Assembly: GCA_963812675.1 (NCBI GenBank)
Contig: CAWEWR010000016.1
Span: 1-64,000, forward strand
Source: AP-15 sp963812675
Lineage (GTDB): Bacteria > Pseudomonadota > Alphaproteobacteria > ATCC43930 > CGMCC-115725
Length of the DNA: 64,000 bases
Reading direction: 5' to 3'
Position numbers and translations under genes: made by a program. Under the pieces are notes generated by a model. It had not been told where the DNA came from. It was given only the letters and a program-made list of their open reading frames with translations, and searched no databases. This document shows, piece after piece, positions 39,846 through 49,122 of this stretch. How positions within the stretch are numbered: position 1 is the stretch's first letter; each line of letters begins with the position of its first letter.

Positions 39846-41306
39846 ATGGCCGACAACAGCGAGCTCCTACCCTACATCAACCACCTGAAAACGGCGCGCG
39901 TGTTGTGCATCGGCGACGTAATGCTCGATCACTACGTTTATGGCCAAGTCGAGCGAGTGTCGCCCGAAGCGCCGATCCCGGTGCTGTGGATCGAACGCGA
40001 AACGAAAACGTTGGGCGGCGCGGGAAACGTACTGCGCAATCTGCGAGCGCTCGGAGCAGCCGCATCGTTCATCTCGGTTGTCGGCAATGACGAAGGCGGC
40101 CGCGAGATCGGGCGCCTGGTAGAAGCGCAGCACGGCGCCGACGCTCATGTCCTCGTCCAGCCGCAGCGCACGACTACTGTCAAGACGCGCTATATCGCAG
40201 GCAATCAGCAGCTCCTGCGGGCCGACCGCGAAAGCGCGATCCCGCTCGATCCGTATATCCGCGAAGACATGTTGCGGTTGGCGCGCGAGCTTGTGGCCGA
40301 CCATCCGGTCGTCGCCATTTCGGATTACGCCAAGGGCGTGCTGACCGAAGGGGTGGCGCTCGAGATCATCCGGGCGGCGCACGAGGCCGGCGCCCGGGTC
40401 ATCGTCGACCCGAAAGGCGGCGATCCCATACGATATCGCGGCGCCGATCTGGTAAAGCCGAACCGGCGCGAACTCGCCCACGCCACGGGAATGCCCGTGG
40501 CGACCGACGACGAGATCATTGCGGCCGCGCGCGCGCTAATCGATCGGTGCGGTTTCAACGCGGTTCTCGCCTCGCTCGGCGCGGAAGGGACGGTGCTGAT
40601 TCCGGCCGACGGCGCGGCCCATATTCAACGCGCCGAAGTCCGCGAGGTCTTCGATGTTTCCGGCGCCGGCGATACTGTCGTGGCGGCGGTCGCCGCGGCG
40701 CTGGCGGTCGGCGTCGGCCTGACCGATGCGGCGCGACTCGGAAATGTCGCCGCCGGCATTGTCGTCGGCAAGATCGGCACCGCGGTGGTATATGGGAGCG
40801 AGCTCACCGCCGCTCTGAATGGCCGCGATCTGCATGCCGTGGACAAGGTGGTGACGCGCTCGCACGCGCTCGATTTGGTAGCGCGCTGGCGCCGCTATGG
40901 GCTCAAAATTGGCTTTACCAATGGTTGCTTCGACTTGCTGCATCCCGGGCATGCGGCATTGCTCGGGCAAGCTAAGGCGGCATGCGATCGGCTCATCGTC
41001 GGGCTCAACAGTGATGCGTCGACGGCTCGGCTCAAAGGCCCGCGGCGTCCGATCCAGAGCGAAACCGAGCGTGCGGCTGTGCTGGCATCGCTTACTTCGG
41101 TGGATCTGATCGTCGTCTTCGAGGAGGATACGCCGATGGAGCTGATCCGAGACTTTTGTCCGCAGCTTCTCGTAAAAGGCGAGGACTATCGCCTCGATGA
41201 GGTCGTCGGGGCCGACTTTGTCAAGCACGCCGGTGGCGACGTGCTTCTCGCCAAAGTCGTGCCGGGGTACAGCACGACGGCGACGATCTCGCGCCTCGCC
41301 GGCTGA
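39846..41306 (+). CDS. hldE: Bifunctional heptose kinase / adenylyltransferase HldE
   Basis: This 486-residue enzyme makes ADP-heptose for the lipopolysaccharide core. The N-terminal ribokinase-like domain (to about 320) has VLCIGDVMLDHYVYGQVERVSPEAPIPVL and the catalytic DVSGAGDTVVAA. The C-terminal nucleotidyltransferase domain has FTNGCFDLLHPGHAALLGQAK (HxGH) and the end VPGYSTTATISRL. Both activities look complete. ATG 39846 is chosen. It implies that the organism builds heptose-containing LPS. Confidence 0.95.
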   Translation: MADNSELLPYINHLKTARVLCIGDVMLDHYVYGQVERVSPEAPIPVLWIERETKTLGGAGNVLRNLRALGAAASFISVVGNDEGGREIGRLVEAQHGADAHVLVQPQRTTTVKTRYIAGNQQLLRADRESAIPLDPYIREDMLRLARELVADHPVVAISDYAKGVLTEGVALEIIRAAHEAGARVIVDPKGGDPIRYRGADLVKPNRRELAHATGMPVATDDEIIAAARALIDRCGFNAVLASLGAEGTVLIPADGAAHIQRAEVREVFDVSGAGDTVVAAVAAALAVGVGLTDAARLGNVAAGIVVGKIGTAVVYGSELTAALNGRDLHAVDKVVTRSHALDLVARWRRYGLKIGFTNGCFDLLHPGHAALLGQAKAACDRLIVGLNSDASTARLKGPRRPIQSETERAAVLASLTSVDLIVVFEEDTPMELIRDFCPQLLVKGEDYRLDEVVGADFVKHAGGDVLLAKVVPGYSTTATISRLAG

Positions 41307-41571
41307 AACGCCCTTCAGCCGGACCCGTCTGGGCGAGCCATTCCGTGTCGACCGCTCAGCGAGCGCGGCAAACAACGATAATGCAAGCGCCGGAGCGATC
41401 TGGCAAACGCGGGTGCGTCGTCGTATGCGCCGATGGTGTCTCGGGATGCCCCTGGTTTTGCGGCAACAGCTTGAGCATATGAAGCGGTGAGCGTGGTTCC
41501 GAGGTTGCTGTCGATTATGGGCGCTCGATCCTACCCTTTTTGGTTCGGCAGCGATGGCCGCGCCGCGAACA

Positions 41572-42030
41572 TCATATTCCGTCCAATCGTCCCCCTTCGG
41601 GGTCGAGGAGGCGGCGCAGCCGGGCCGCCGCGATGCGAGCAAAGCGCATCGTCAGGGCGCGGCGGCGGGCAGGATCGAGCCTCGTTGTGCTGCCGTCGCG
41701 AAGCAGGGCCGCGCTAAACGAATCCGCCACCATCAGGCCACATTCATCGGGGATCAGGGCGCGCGGAAAGTCGCTTGGCACAGCGAAGTAAAGGCGGTCC
41801 GAAAAGGCACGATAGGTGCTCCATTTGCGGTCGGCACGAAAATCTGCCAAGGAACTCTTGATCTCGACGATCACGAGGTCGCCCGTCTTGCCGAGAGCGA
41901 TAATATCGGCGCGCCGGCCATTGGCGAGCGGGAATTCCACCAGGCTCACATAACCGAGCTGCTCCAGGGTGCGGCACACGCCTCGCCCCAGAAGGGCGGC
42001 GCTGGTCGGCTCGACTGCTGAGGCAGTCAT
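41572..42030 (-). CDS. mmcB: MmcB-family DNA repair nuclease-like protein
   Basis: The 152-residue product belongs to the MmcB family described in Caulobacter, where it is induced by DNA damage. It has a PD-(D/E)xK-like layout (ADIIALGKTGDLVIVEIKSSLADFRADRKW), with D, E and K as candidate active-site residues. ATG 42030 gives the usual start (MTASAVEPTSAALLGRGVCRTLEQLGY). No GTTC-N7-GTTC box was found in the short upstream gap. It is divergent from the ABC transporter at 42089. Confidence 0.88.
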   Translation of the reverse strand: MTASAVEPTSAALLGRGVCRTLEQLGYVSLVEFPLANGRRADIIALGKTGDLVIVEIKSSLADFRADRKWSTYRAFSDRLYFAVPSDFPRALIPDECGLMVADSFSAALLRDGSTTRLDPARRRALTMRFARIAAARLRRLLDPEGGRLDGI

Positions 42031-42088
42031 GACGAACCGGGGATGATAAGGCGTATCATGAGGCAGGGCGAGACCGACGGAGGTAATA

Positions 42089-43813
42089 ATGGCGGTGATG
42101 ACCAAGCGGGGGTTCCTGCGTCAGGCCTGGGCCCTTGCCTGGCCGTACTGGAATTCCGACGAGAAATGGACGGCGCGCGGGCTGCTGCTCGCTGTCATAG
42201 CGCTGAATCTGATCACCGTCGCCCTCAATGTCCGGCTCAATGCCTGGAATAACGACTTCTATGATGCTCTTCAGCAATACAATTGGCCGGAGTTCTGGCG
42301 CCAATTCGCTATCTTCGGGATCATCGCCTTCTTGCTGATCGTCGTTGCCGTATATTCGCTTTACCTTAGGCAAATACTGCACATCCGCTGGCGCCGCTGG
42401 CTGACCGATCGCTTTTTGCGCAACTGGCTGGATAACCAAGCTTATTACCGGATGCAACTGGACCACACGACGACCGACAATCCGGATCAACGAATTTCCG
42501 ATGATCTCGACCGGTTCGCGACAATCACGCTGGCGCTATCGCTCGGACTGTTGAGTTCTTGTGTCACCCTCGCCTCGTTCGTTACAATTCTCTGGACCCT
42601 ATCCGGTGCGCTGACGATCCCGCTTGGCGGAGACGTCTCGATCGAAATCCCCGGTTATATGGTCTTCGCCGCGCTAATCTACGCGATTGCCGGCACTTTG
42701 CTGACAAGATGGATCGGCAACCCGCTAGTCCGCCTCAGTTTCGACCAGCAGCGTTACGAGGCCGATTTCCGCTTCAGCATGGTCAGACTGCGCGAGAATG
42801 CCGAGAATGTCGCCTTCTACGGCGGCGAAGCGCGCGAGTTGGACACATTCAAAACCCGCTTTGCGCGGATCGTGGCGAATTGGTGGGGGATCATCATCCG
42901 CCGCAAGAAGCTGACATGGTTCACGACCGGCTACTCCCAGCTCGCAATCATCTTTCCTTTTGTCGTCGCGGCCCCGAGATACTTCAACAAGACGATGCAG
43001 CTCGGCGGGCTGATGCAGATCTCGTCGGCCTTCAACCAGGTGCAGGACTCGCTGTCTTTCATTATCACCTCTTACACCGAAATTGCCGAATATCAGGCGG
43101 TCGTGCAGCGGCTTTTCGGATTTCGCGAGCGGATGGACGGGATCGCCGCCGAAACCAGCGCGCCGCACCCGATCGAACTCGAGCGCCGCGGCGCCGGTGT
43201 CGAAGTCGACATGCTCGATCTCAACCTGCCGGACGGCCAGCTGCTGCGGCCGAATATTTCGCTGGCGGCCGGCCGCGGAGAAGCGCTTCTGATCACCGGT
43301 GCTTCCGGGCTCGGCAAAAGCACGTTGCTGCGCGCCATCGCCGGTCTCTGGCCGTTTGGGCGGGGGCGCATCCGGGTGGGCGACGGGCGCTGCCTGTTCC
43401 TGCCGCAGCGGCCCTACCTGCCCCTCGGCACTCTGGCGGACGCCCTCGTCTACCCGCGGGCAGCCGGGGAACTGCCGCGTGACAGTCTTACCGACGCGCT
43501 GCGCGCCGTTGGCCTGCCCGAACTCGCCGACCGGCTGGACGAGGAGGCTAATTGGGCTCAGCGGCTCTCGATCGGTGAGCAGCAGCGGCTGGCCTTCGCC
43601 CGGGTCTTGCTGGCCCGTCCGGAGATCATCTTTCTCGACGAGGCGACCTCGGCGCTCGACGAGGCTGCGGAGATATCGTTATACCGATTGCTGCGGGAAG
43701 CGCCGTGGCGGCCGACGATCGTCAGTGTCGGCCATCACGGCACCTTGCGGCGTTTCCATGATGCGGTCGTCGATCTCGCGCGCAGTTCAATCTCGCGGGC
43801 GGCCGTCGGCTGA
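42089..43813 (+). CDS. ABC transporter, ABCD/YddA-type permease-ATPase fusion
   Basis: The 574-residue half-transporter has an ABC_membrane_2 (ABCD/SbmA-related) membrane part with around six helices (to about residue 330) and a C-terminal ATPase: Walker A GASGLGKST (about 405-413), signature LSIGEQQR, Walker B IIFLDEATSALD. Relatives (YddA, Rv1819c) import vitamin B12 or hydrophilic peptides; the substrate here is unknown. CGGAGG precedes the ATG. It lies just upstream of lysS, probably by chance. Confidence 0.92.
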   Translation: MAVMTKRGFLRQAWALAWPYWNSDEKWTARGLLLAVIALNLITVALNVRLNAWNNDFYDALQQYNWPEFWRQFAIFGIIAFLLIVVAVYSLYLRQILHIRWRRWLTDRFLRNWLDNQAYYRMQLDHTTTDNPDQRISDDLDRFATITLALSLGLLSSCVTLASFVTILWTLSGALTIPLGGDVSIEIPGYMVFAALIYAIAGTLLTRWIGNPLVRLSFDQQRYEADFRFSMVRLRENAENVAFYGGEARELDTFKTRFARIVANWWGIIIRRKKLTWFTTGYSQLAIIFPFVVAAPRYFNKTMQLGGLMQISSAFNQVQDSLSFIITSYTEIAEYQAVVQRLFGFRERMDGIAAETSAPHPIELERRGAGVEVDMLDLNLPDGQLLRPNISLAAGRGEALLITGASGLGKSTLLRAIAGLWPFGRGRIRVGDGRCLFLPQRPYLPLGTLADALVYPRAAGELPRDSLTDALRAVGLPELADRLDEEANWAQRLSIGEQQRLAFARVLLARPEIIFLDEATSALDEAAEISLYRLLREAPWRPTIVSVGHHGTLRRFHDAVVDLARSSISRAAVG

Positions 43814-43852
43814 CAACCGGGATCCGCATCCTGCGGGTGGAGGAGCCGAGCG

Positions 43853-45343
43853 ATGACCGACAGCGAGCGCCAGCGAGACGCGGAGGACCCGCTACGCTCT
43901 GTCCGGGTCGGCAAGCGCGATAGTCTCGAGGCGGTCGGGATCGATCCCTACCCCTACAGCTTCGAGCGGACCCATGAGGCAGGCCAGCTCGAGCGGCGTT
44001 ACGCCGGGCTCGCAACAGGCGCCGATACCGACGACCGGGTGCGGGTCGCAGGCCGCATCAGAGCGATCCGCAACAGCGGCATGTTTATTGACCTGCACGA
44101 TGCCTCAGGCAAGGTTCAGATCTTTTGCCACAGGGACCTGCTGGCGCCTGAGGCGATCGGCATAGTGCGGTTGCTCGACATCGGTGATCTGATCGGCGTC
44201 GAAGGCTTGGTCCGCCGGACGCCTCGCGGCGAGCTCACGGTCAACGCCTCCGGTATCACGGTTCTCGCAAAGGCGTTGCGCCCCCTCCCCGAGAAGTATC
44301 ACGGCTTGGCCGATGTCGAGCTGCGCTATCGCCAGCGCTATCTCGACCTAATCATGAACCCGCAGAGCCGCGACACGCTGCTCCGGCGCAGTCAGGTCGT
44401 AGCGGCGTTCCGCCGCCATCTTTCGGAGCGCGGCTATGTCGAGGTCGAGACGCCGATGCTTCACACGATCCCTGGGGGCGCTTCGGCGAAGCCGTTCATG
44501 ACCCATCACAACGCGCTCGACATTGACCTCTATCTGCGGATTGCGCCCGAGCTCCATCTAAAGCGGCTGCTCGTCGGCGGGGTGGCCGACAAATTGTTCG
44601 AGATCAACCGCTGCTTCCGCAACGAAGGCCTCTCGCCCCGGCACAATCCGGAATTCACCACGCTCGAGCTCTACGAGGCCTATGTCGACTACACCGCAAT
44701 GATGAAGTTGACCGAGGAGCTCATCACCTCTGTAGCCGAGACGGTGCTCGGGACATTGCGGATCGGCTACGGCGGGACCGAAATAGATCTATCGGCGCCC
44801 TGGCCGCGGCGCAGCATGGCCGAACTCGTTCAAACAGCCACCGGGGTCGATTTCCTCGCTTTCGACACGGCCGAGGCGGCTCGGGAGGCGGCGGCGCGCG
44901 TCGGTGCGGCGCTGGCCGGCGGCGAGAATTGGGGGCAGGCTTTGGAGGCAGCCTTTGCCGCGCGGGTCGAAGATACTTTGATCCAGCCGATCCACGTCAC
45001 CGGATTTCCCCGCGACATTTCACCCCTAGCCAAGCCTGACCGCCACGACCCGCGTCTCGTTGAGCGGTTCGAGACCTACATCTACGGTTGGGAGATCGCG
45101 AACGCGTTCTCCGAACTGAATGATCCGCTGGACCAGCGCCAGAGGTTCGAGGCGCAGATGCGGGCGCGCGCGGCGGGTGACGAAGAAGCGCAGCTCCTAG
45201 ACGAGGACTACGTGACCGCGCTCGAATACGGGCTGCCGCCCTGCGGCGGTCTGGGCGTCGGCATCGACCGGCTGGTCATGCTGCTGACCGACAGCCCCTC
45301 GATCCGCAACGTCATCGCCTTCCCGACCCTGCGGCCGCGCTGA
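43853..45343 (+). CDS. lysS: Lysyl-tRNA synthetase, class II
   Basis: The 496-residue enzyme charges tRNA-Lys. It has an N-terminal OB-fold (VRVAGRIRAIRNSGMFIDLHDASGKVQIF, about 62-90), motif 2 (FRNEGLSPRHNPEFTTLELYEAY) and motif 3 (GLGVGIDRLVMLLTDSPSIRNVIAFPTLRPR). The length fits class II LysRS. It is not the class I form found in many Alphaproteobacteria, which is useful for placing the organism. Confidence 0.95.
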   Translation: MTDSERQRDAEDPLRSVRVGKRDSLEAVGIDPYPYSFERTHEAGQLERRYAGLATGADTDDRVRVAGRIRAIRNSGMFIDLHDASGKVQIFCHRDLLAPEAIGIVRLLDIGDLIGVEGLVRRTPRGELTVNASGITVLAKALRPLPEKYHGLADVELRYRQRYLDLIMNPQSRDTLLRRSQVVAAFRRHLSERGYVEVETPMLHTIPGGASAKPFMTHHNALDIDLYLRIAPELHLKRLLVGGVADKLFEINRCFRNEGLSPRHNPEFTTLELYEAYVDYTAMMKLTEELITSVAETVLGTLRIGYGGTEIDLSAPWPRRSMAELVQTATGVDFLAFDTAEAAREAAARVGAALAGGENWGQALEAAFAARVEDTLIQPIHVTGFPRDISPLAKPDRHDPRLVERFETYIYGWEIANAFSELNDPLDQRQRFEAQMRARAAGDEEAQLLDEDYVTALEYGLPPCGGLGVGIDRLVMLLTDSPSIRNVIAFPTLRPR

Positions 45344-45379
45344 CCAGTGTAAAACGGACGATCGTGATTGGAGTTTCGC

Positions 45380-45868
45380 ATGAGGGAGAGCAAAAATTCG
45401 GCAGCGTGCTGGTTGAGGGGGGCTATGCAGGGCCTGCTGCTCCTCGCGATGGCAGGGTGCGCTCAGCAGGCGGTGACTGCCGCGGTCAGCATTCCGCCGA
45501 TCCCGGCGGGGGAGGCTCGGATCTGGTTCTATCGCGATTACGAGCCCTATGCCGGCAAGGGCCTTCCGGCGATCGCGGCTAATGGCGGATATGTCGGGGC
45601 GGCCGAATTGGGTGGCGCGTTTTATCGCGATGTTCTCCCTGGACATTACCTCGTGACCGTGCAGACGGTCGGCATAGACACCAATCAGACGGCTAATTTC
45701 GAACTCGCGCCGGCCCAGGAGGCCTATGTAAAAATCGTCTCGCTGCCGAGTTGGGACACGGGCGGGGACAGGAACGAGTGGGAGCGGCCGACGTTTTACG
45801 CGTGGCTGATCCCGAACCAGGTCGCGCAAGCCGATGTCGCCCATCTCTCTTTCTACGGCGGCAGCTGA
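45380..45868 (+). CDS. DUF2846-like lipoprotein
   Basis: The 162-residue product has a lipobox: after a charged start the segment LLLLAMAGC supplies the lipid-anchored Cys, and QQAVTAAVS follows. The mature part (RIWFYRDYEPYAGKGLPAIAANG ... LPGHYLVTVQTVGIDTNQTANFELAPAQEAYVKI) resembles DUF2846 beta-rich domains. ATG 45380 is preferred over TTG 45368, which is in the same frame. No function known. Confidence 0.82.
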   Translation: MRESKNSAACWLRGAMQGLLLLAMAGCAQQAVTAAVSIPPIPAGEARIWFYRDYEPYAGKGLPAIAANGGYVGAAELGGAFYRDVLPGHYLVTVQTVGIDTNQTANFELAPAQEAYVKIVSLPSWDTGGDRNEWERPTFYAWLIPNQVAQADVAHLSFYGGS

Positions 45869-45871
45869 CCC

Positions 45872-47165
45872 TCAGAAGTTTTCCAGGCTCAACACTTCGC
45901 TGTCGTAATCGTACGCGAAGATCTCGGCGTGCCGGCCCCAGTTGATTACGGTCTCGAGCACCCGTTCGACCTCTTCCTCCGACAGGTGATCCTCGAGCTC
46001 GCGCAGAAACCGGGCCGCCGGAGCGCGATGGCCGGGCCGCTCGTCGAGGACGCGCCGGATGTGGGCAGCCAGTGGCACATGCTTTAAGAGCGCTTCGGCA
46101 AAGATCTGCTTGCGGGCGAGCATGTCGGCCTCGGCATACGCCCGGCCGAGCGGCGTCAGCTCGATGTCGCCGCTGCTCACATGCGCGAATCCGAACAGCT
46201 GCAATGTTTCGATCAGCGGGAACAGCTCGTCCATGACGAGGTTTTCCTCATCGGCCAGATGGGGCAGATCGGCGCGGCCATAATAGGGCGCCTCCGTCAG
46301 GTTCTCGATCAGCCCCGAGAGCTGCTGGACCGAGGCATCGGGCAGGCGAAAGCCGATACCAATAGGTTCGGCTTTTGCCCCACGCCGCCCGTCGCGCCCG
46401 GGCTCGGTCGTCAACAAGGTGTAGACCTGGTCGACGATCTGCCGAAAGCCTGCACTCTCCGAGGAGCGCGGGCGTGGCAACGAGATCGGGATTTGGGCGC
46501 GGATGCGGCCGGGATCGCTGCTGAAGATCAGGATACGATCGGCAATTTCGACCGCCTCTTCGATATTGTGCGAAACGATGAGGATCCCCTTGGTCGGGAT
46601 GCGGTGGGCGTCCCACAAATCGAGGAGATCGCCGCGCAGAGTTTCGGCGGTCAGGACGTTCGAGCGATGAGAAGGGCTCGTCGAGCAGCAGGATATCCGG
46701 ATCGACGACGAGCGCGCGGGCAAAACCGACGCGCTGACGCATGCCGCCGGACAGCTCCTTCGGATATGCATTCTCGAACCCGTCGAGCCCGATCAGATCG
46801 ATTGCACTGACCGCCCGCCGCCGCCGCTCGGCACCGGAGACGCCCAAAGCCTCGAGGCCGAGTTCGACATTGCCGAGCACGGTCAGCCACGGAAATAGCG
46901 CATAGCTCTGGAAAACCATCGCGATACCGTGAACCGGCTGAGTAACAGGGATGCCGCGATATTCGACAACGCCTTCGCTAGGCGGCACGAGACCCGCGAG
47001 AATGCGCAAAAAAGTCGACTTTCCGGATCCCGATTTGCCGAGGATCGCCACGATCTCGCCGTCGCGCAGGATGAAGTCGATATGGTCGAGTACGAGCCGA
47101 CCGTGGTGATCGGGGGTTTGATAGGTCTTCGAAACCGCTTCGGTGCGCAGCAGCGGGTCATTCAT
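45872..47165 (-). pseudogene. NitT/TauT-type ABC ATPase with AAA-associated C-terminal domain, frameshifted
   Basis: Reading from ATG 47165, the ATPase is normal through Walker A (GKSGSGKST), LSGGMRQRVGFARAL and LLLDEPFSSL. The frame is then lost at about 46659. The other frame continues as VLTAETLRGDLLDLWDAHRIPTKGILIVSHNIEEAVEIADR and the AAA-associated C-terminal domain, to 45872. Removing one T at 46659-46660 restores SLDVLTAETL. The intact protein would be about 430 residues. It pairs with the two-domain permease at 47205. Either a true disruption or a one-base sequence error. Confidence 0.88.
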
Positions 47166-47204
47166 CGGAGTTTCCTGGCATCGGAGCTTCCCAGCGAGAG
47201 TACG

Positions 47205-48938
47205 TCAATCCAAGCGCAAGCGTTCGGCCGCGAGATCATAAAGCCGACGCCAGAAAAGCCGGTTGAAAGCGAGAACATAGAGACAGAGCACGCCGATGCC
47301 GAGCGCGATACGGGCGCTGTCGCCATCAGCCGTGGTGTGAGCGATATAGGCGCCGATGCCGGTCGCGGTCAGCGTTGTGTCCCCCCATTGGACCACCTCG
47401 GACACGATGCTCGCATTCCACGAGCCGCCGGCCGCAGTGACCGCGCCGGTCACATATGCCGGAAAAATCGCCGGCAAGATCACACGCCGCCACCACAACG
47501 AGCGCCTGACGCCGAGATTTTGTGCAGCGCGTTGCAGCTCCTGCGGCAAGGCAGTGGTGCCGACTATGACGTTGAACAGAATGTACCACTGCGTCCCGAG
47601 GATCATCAGCGGGCTAAGCCAGATCTCCGGGTTCAGCTGAAACCGCAGGATCAGTACCACCGCCACCGGGAAGAATAAATTCGCCGGGAAAGCAGCGAGA
47701 AATTGGACGATAGGCTGAACACGATCGGCCAAGTGCGGGCGCAGTCCGATCGCCACCCCGATCGGAACCCAGATCAGAGACGCCACGCCGATCAGGGTCA
47801 GCACACGCGCGGCAGTTGCCAGACCAAGAACAAACACCCACCCGATCTCACCCAGGTCGACAGTTTGACGGATGAAAGTGATGATCCACGCGGCCGCACA
47901 GGCTGCCAGGCCCAAGAGGGCGACATTGAATATGAGATCGATCTCGGGCCGCGGCCTTCGTTCGACAGACAGCCGGCGCCGGCGAGCGATGGCGGTGAGC
48001 GTATCGTCGATGATGCGATTGATCTCGAGCACTCCCGCCTGCACCAGATCGAACAGTCGGGCGCGCTGCAAAACGATGAAAAACCACGGGCGAACATTGT
48101 CTTCGTCGGCCAAGGGGTCGGCCTGGAATTTGCGCGACCAAGCGAGGAGGGGGCGAAACAACAGTTGATCGTACAACAGGATGACGACGAACATGACCAG
48201 TACCGCATAGCCGATTGCATCAAGGTCGCGCTGATTGATCGCGGTTGCGATATAGGAGCCGATGCCGGGGAGCATGATGGTCTGGCCCGCGACGGTGATG
48301 GCTTCCGAGGCGACGACAAAGAACCAGCCACCCGAGACCGACATCATCATGTTCCAGACGAGCGACGGTATGGCGTGGGGCACTTCGAGGCGCCAGAACC
48401 GCTTCCAGGGCGACAAATGGTACATCCGAGCCGCCTCGATCAGTTCGGTCGGCACGGTGCGTAGCGACTGGTAGACGCTGAAGGTCATGTTCCAGGCTTG
48501 CGAAGTGAAGATCGCGAAGATCGCCGCACATTCCACGCCGAGCAGCCGGCCCGGGAAGAGGGCGATAAAGCCGGTCACGGTGATCGAGAGAAAGCCGAGG
48601 ATCGGCACCGATTGCAGGATGTCGAGGATCGGGATCAGGATTTTTTCGCCCTGTCGGCTCTTGGCCGCGACCGCCGCATAGACGAGGCTGAAGACGAGCG
48701 AGGCGACGAGTGCGCAGCCCATGCGTAGCACGGTCCGAAGGGCATATTCGGGCAACTGCCTGGGGTCGAGGCTGATCGGTAAAACCTCGCCGACATGATA
48801 GCGCGCGCTCATCGCCATGCCGCCCCAAGCGATCAGCGCGATCGCCCCGAGCACCATCGGCAGCGCGACGAGATCCCAAAAATTGGGGCGCAGCCGGGAC
48901 GGCCAAGCGATCAGGGGCAGGCCCCAGCGCTGTTCCAT
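47205..48938 (-). CDS. NitT/TauT-type ABC transporter permease, two fused membrane domains
   Basis: This 577-residue protein carries two binding-protein-dependent permease domains in tandem. Each has an EAA-type loop (AARMYHLSPWKRFWRLEVPHAIPSL at about 170-195 and AAQNLGVRRSLWWRRVILPAIFPAYVTG at about 478-505). At least ten hydrophobic helices are visible. Nitrate, sulfonate and taurine-type uptake systems share this permease family. No periplasmic binding protein gene is present nearby, so the substrate is unclear. The ATPase partner is the frameshifted gene downstream. Confidence 0.9.
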   Translation of the reverse strand: MEQRWGLPLIAWPSRLRPNFWDLVALPMVLGAIALIAWGGMAMSARYHVGEVLPISLDPRQLPEYALRTVLRMGCALVASLVFSLVYAAVAAKSRQGEKILIPILDILQSVPILGFLSITVTGFIALFPGRLLGVECAAIFAIFTSQAWNMTFSVYQSLRTVPTELIEAARMYHLSPWKRFWRLEVPHAIPSLVWNMMMSVSGGWFFVVASEAITVAGQTIMLPGIGSYIATAINQRDLDAIGYAVLVMFVVILLYDQLLFRPLLAWSRKFQADPLADEDNVRPWFFIVLQRARLFDLVQAGVLEINRIIDDTLTAIARRRRLSVERRPRPEIDLIFNVALLGLAACAAAWIITFIRQTVDLGEIGWVFVLGLATAARVLTLIGVASLIWVPIGVAIGLRPHLADRVQPIVQFLAAFPANLFFPVAVVLILRFQLNPEIWLSPLMILGTQWYILFNVIVGTTALPQELQRAAQNLGVRRSLWWRRVILPAIFPAYVTGAVTAAGGSWNASIVSEVVQWGDTTLTATGIGAYIAHTTADGDSARIALGIGVLCLYVLAFNRLFWRRLYDLAAERLRLD

Positions 48939-49122
48939 GCTCCCTCTTGGCGATGGTCGCCGTCTGCGTGGCGGCGCCTACCAGTACCCCAAGCCCGGCG
49001 GGCTGGCTAAACGTAAATTCGGCAGCTGGGAGATCGCTTGCCGCAAATTGCCTGCGATTCTTGCGTCGGGCCGCCGAACTCCCGACAATAAGCCTCGTTG
49101 CGACTGTGACGGGAGTGCGGCC

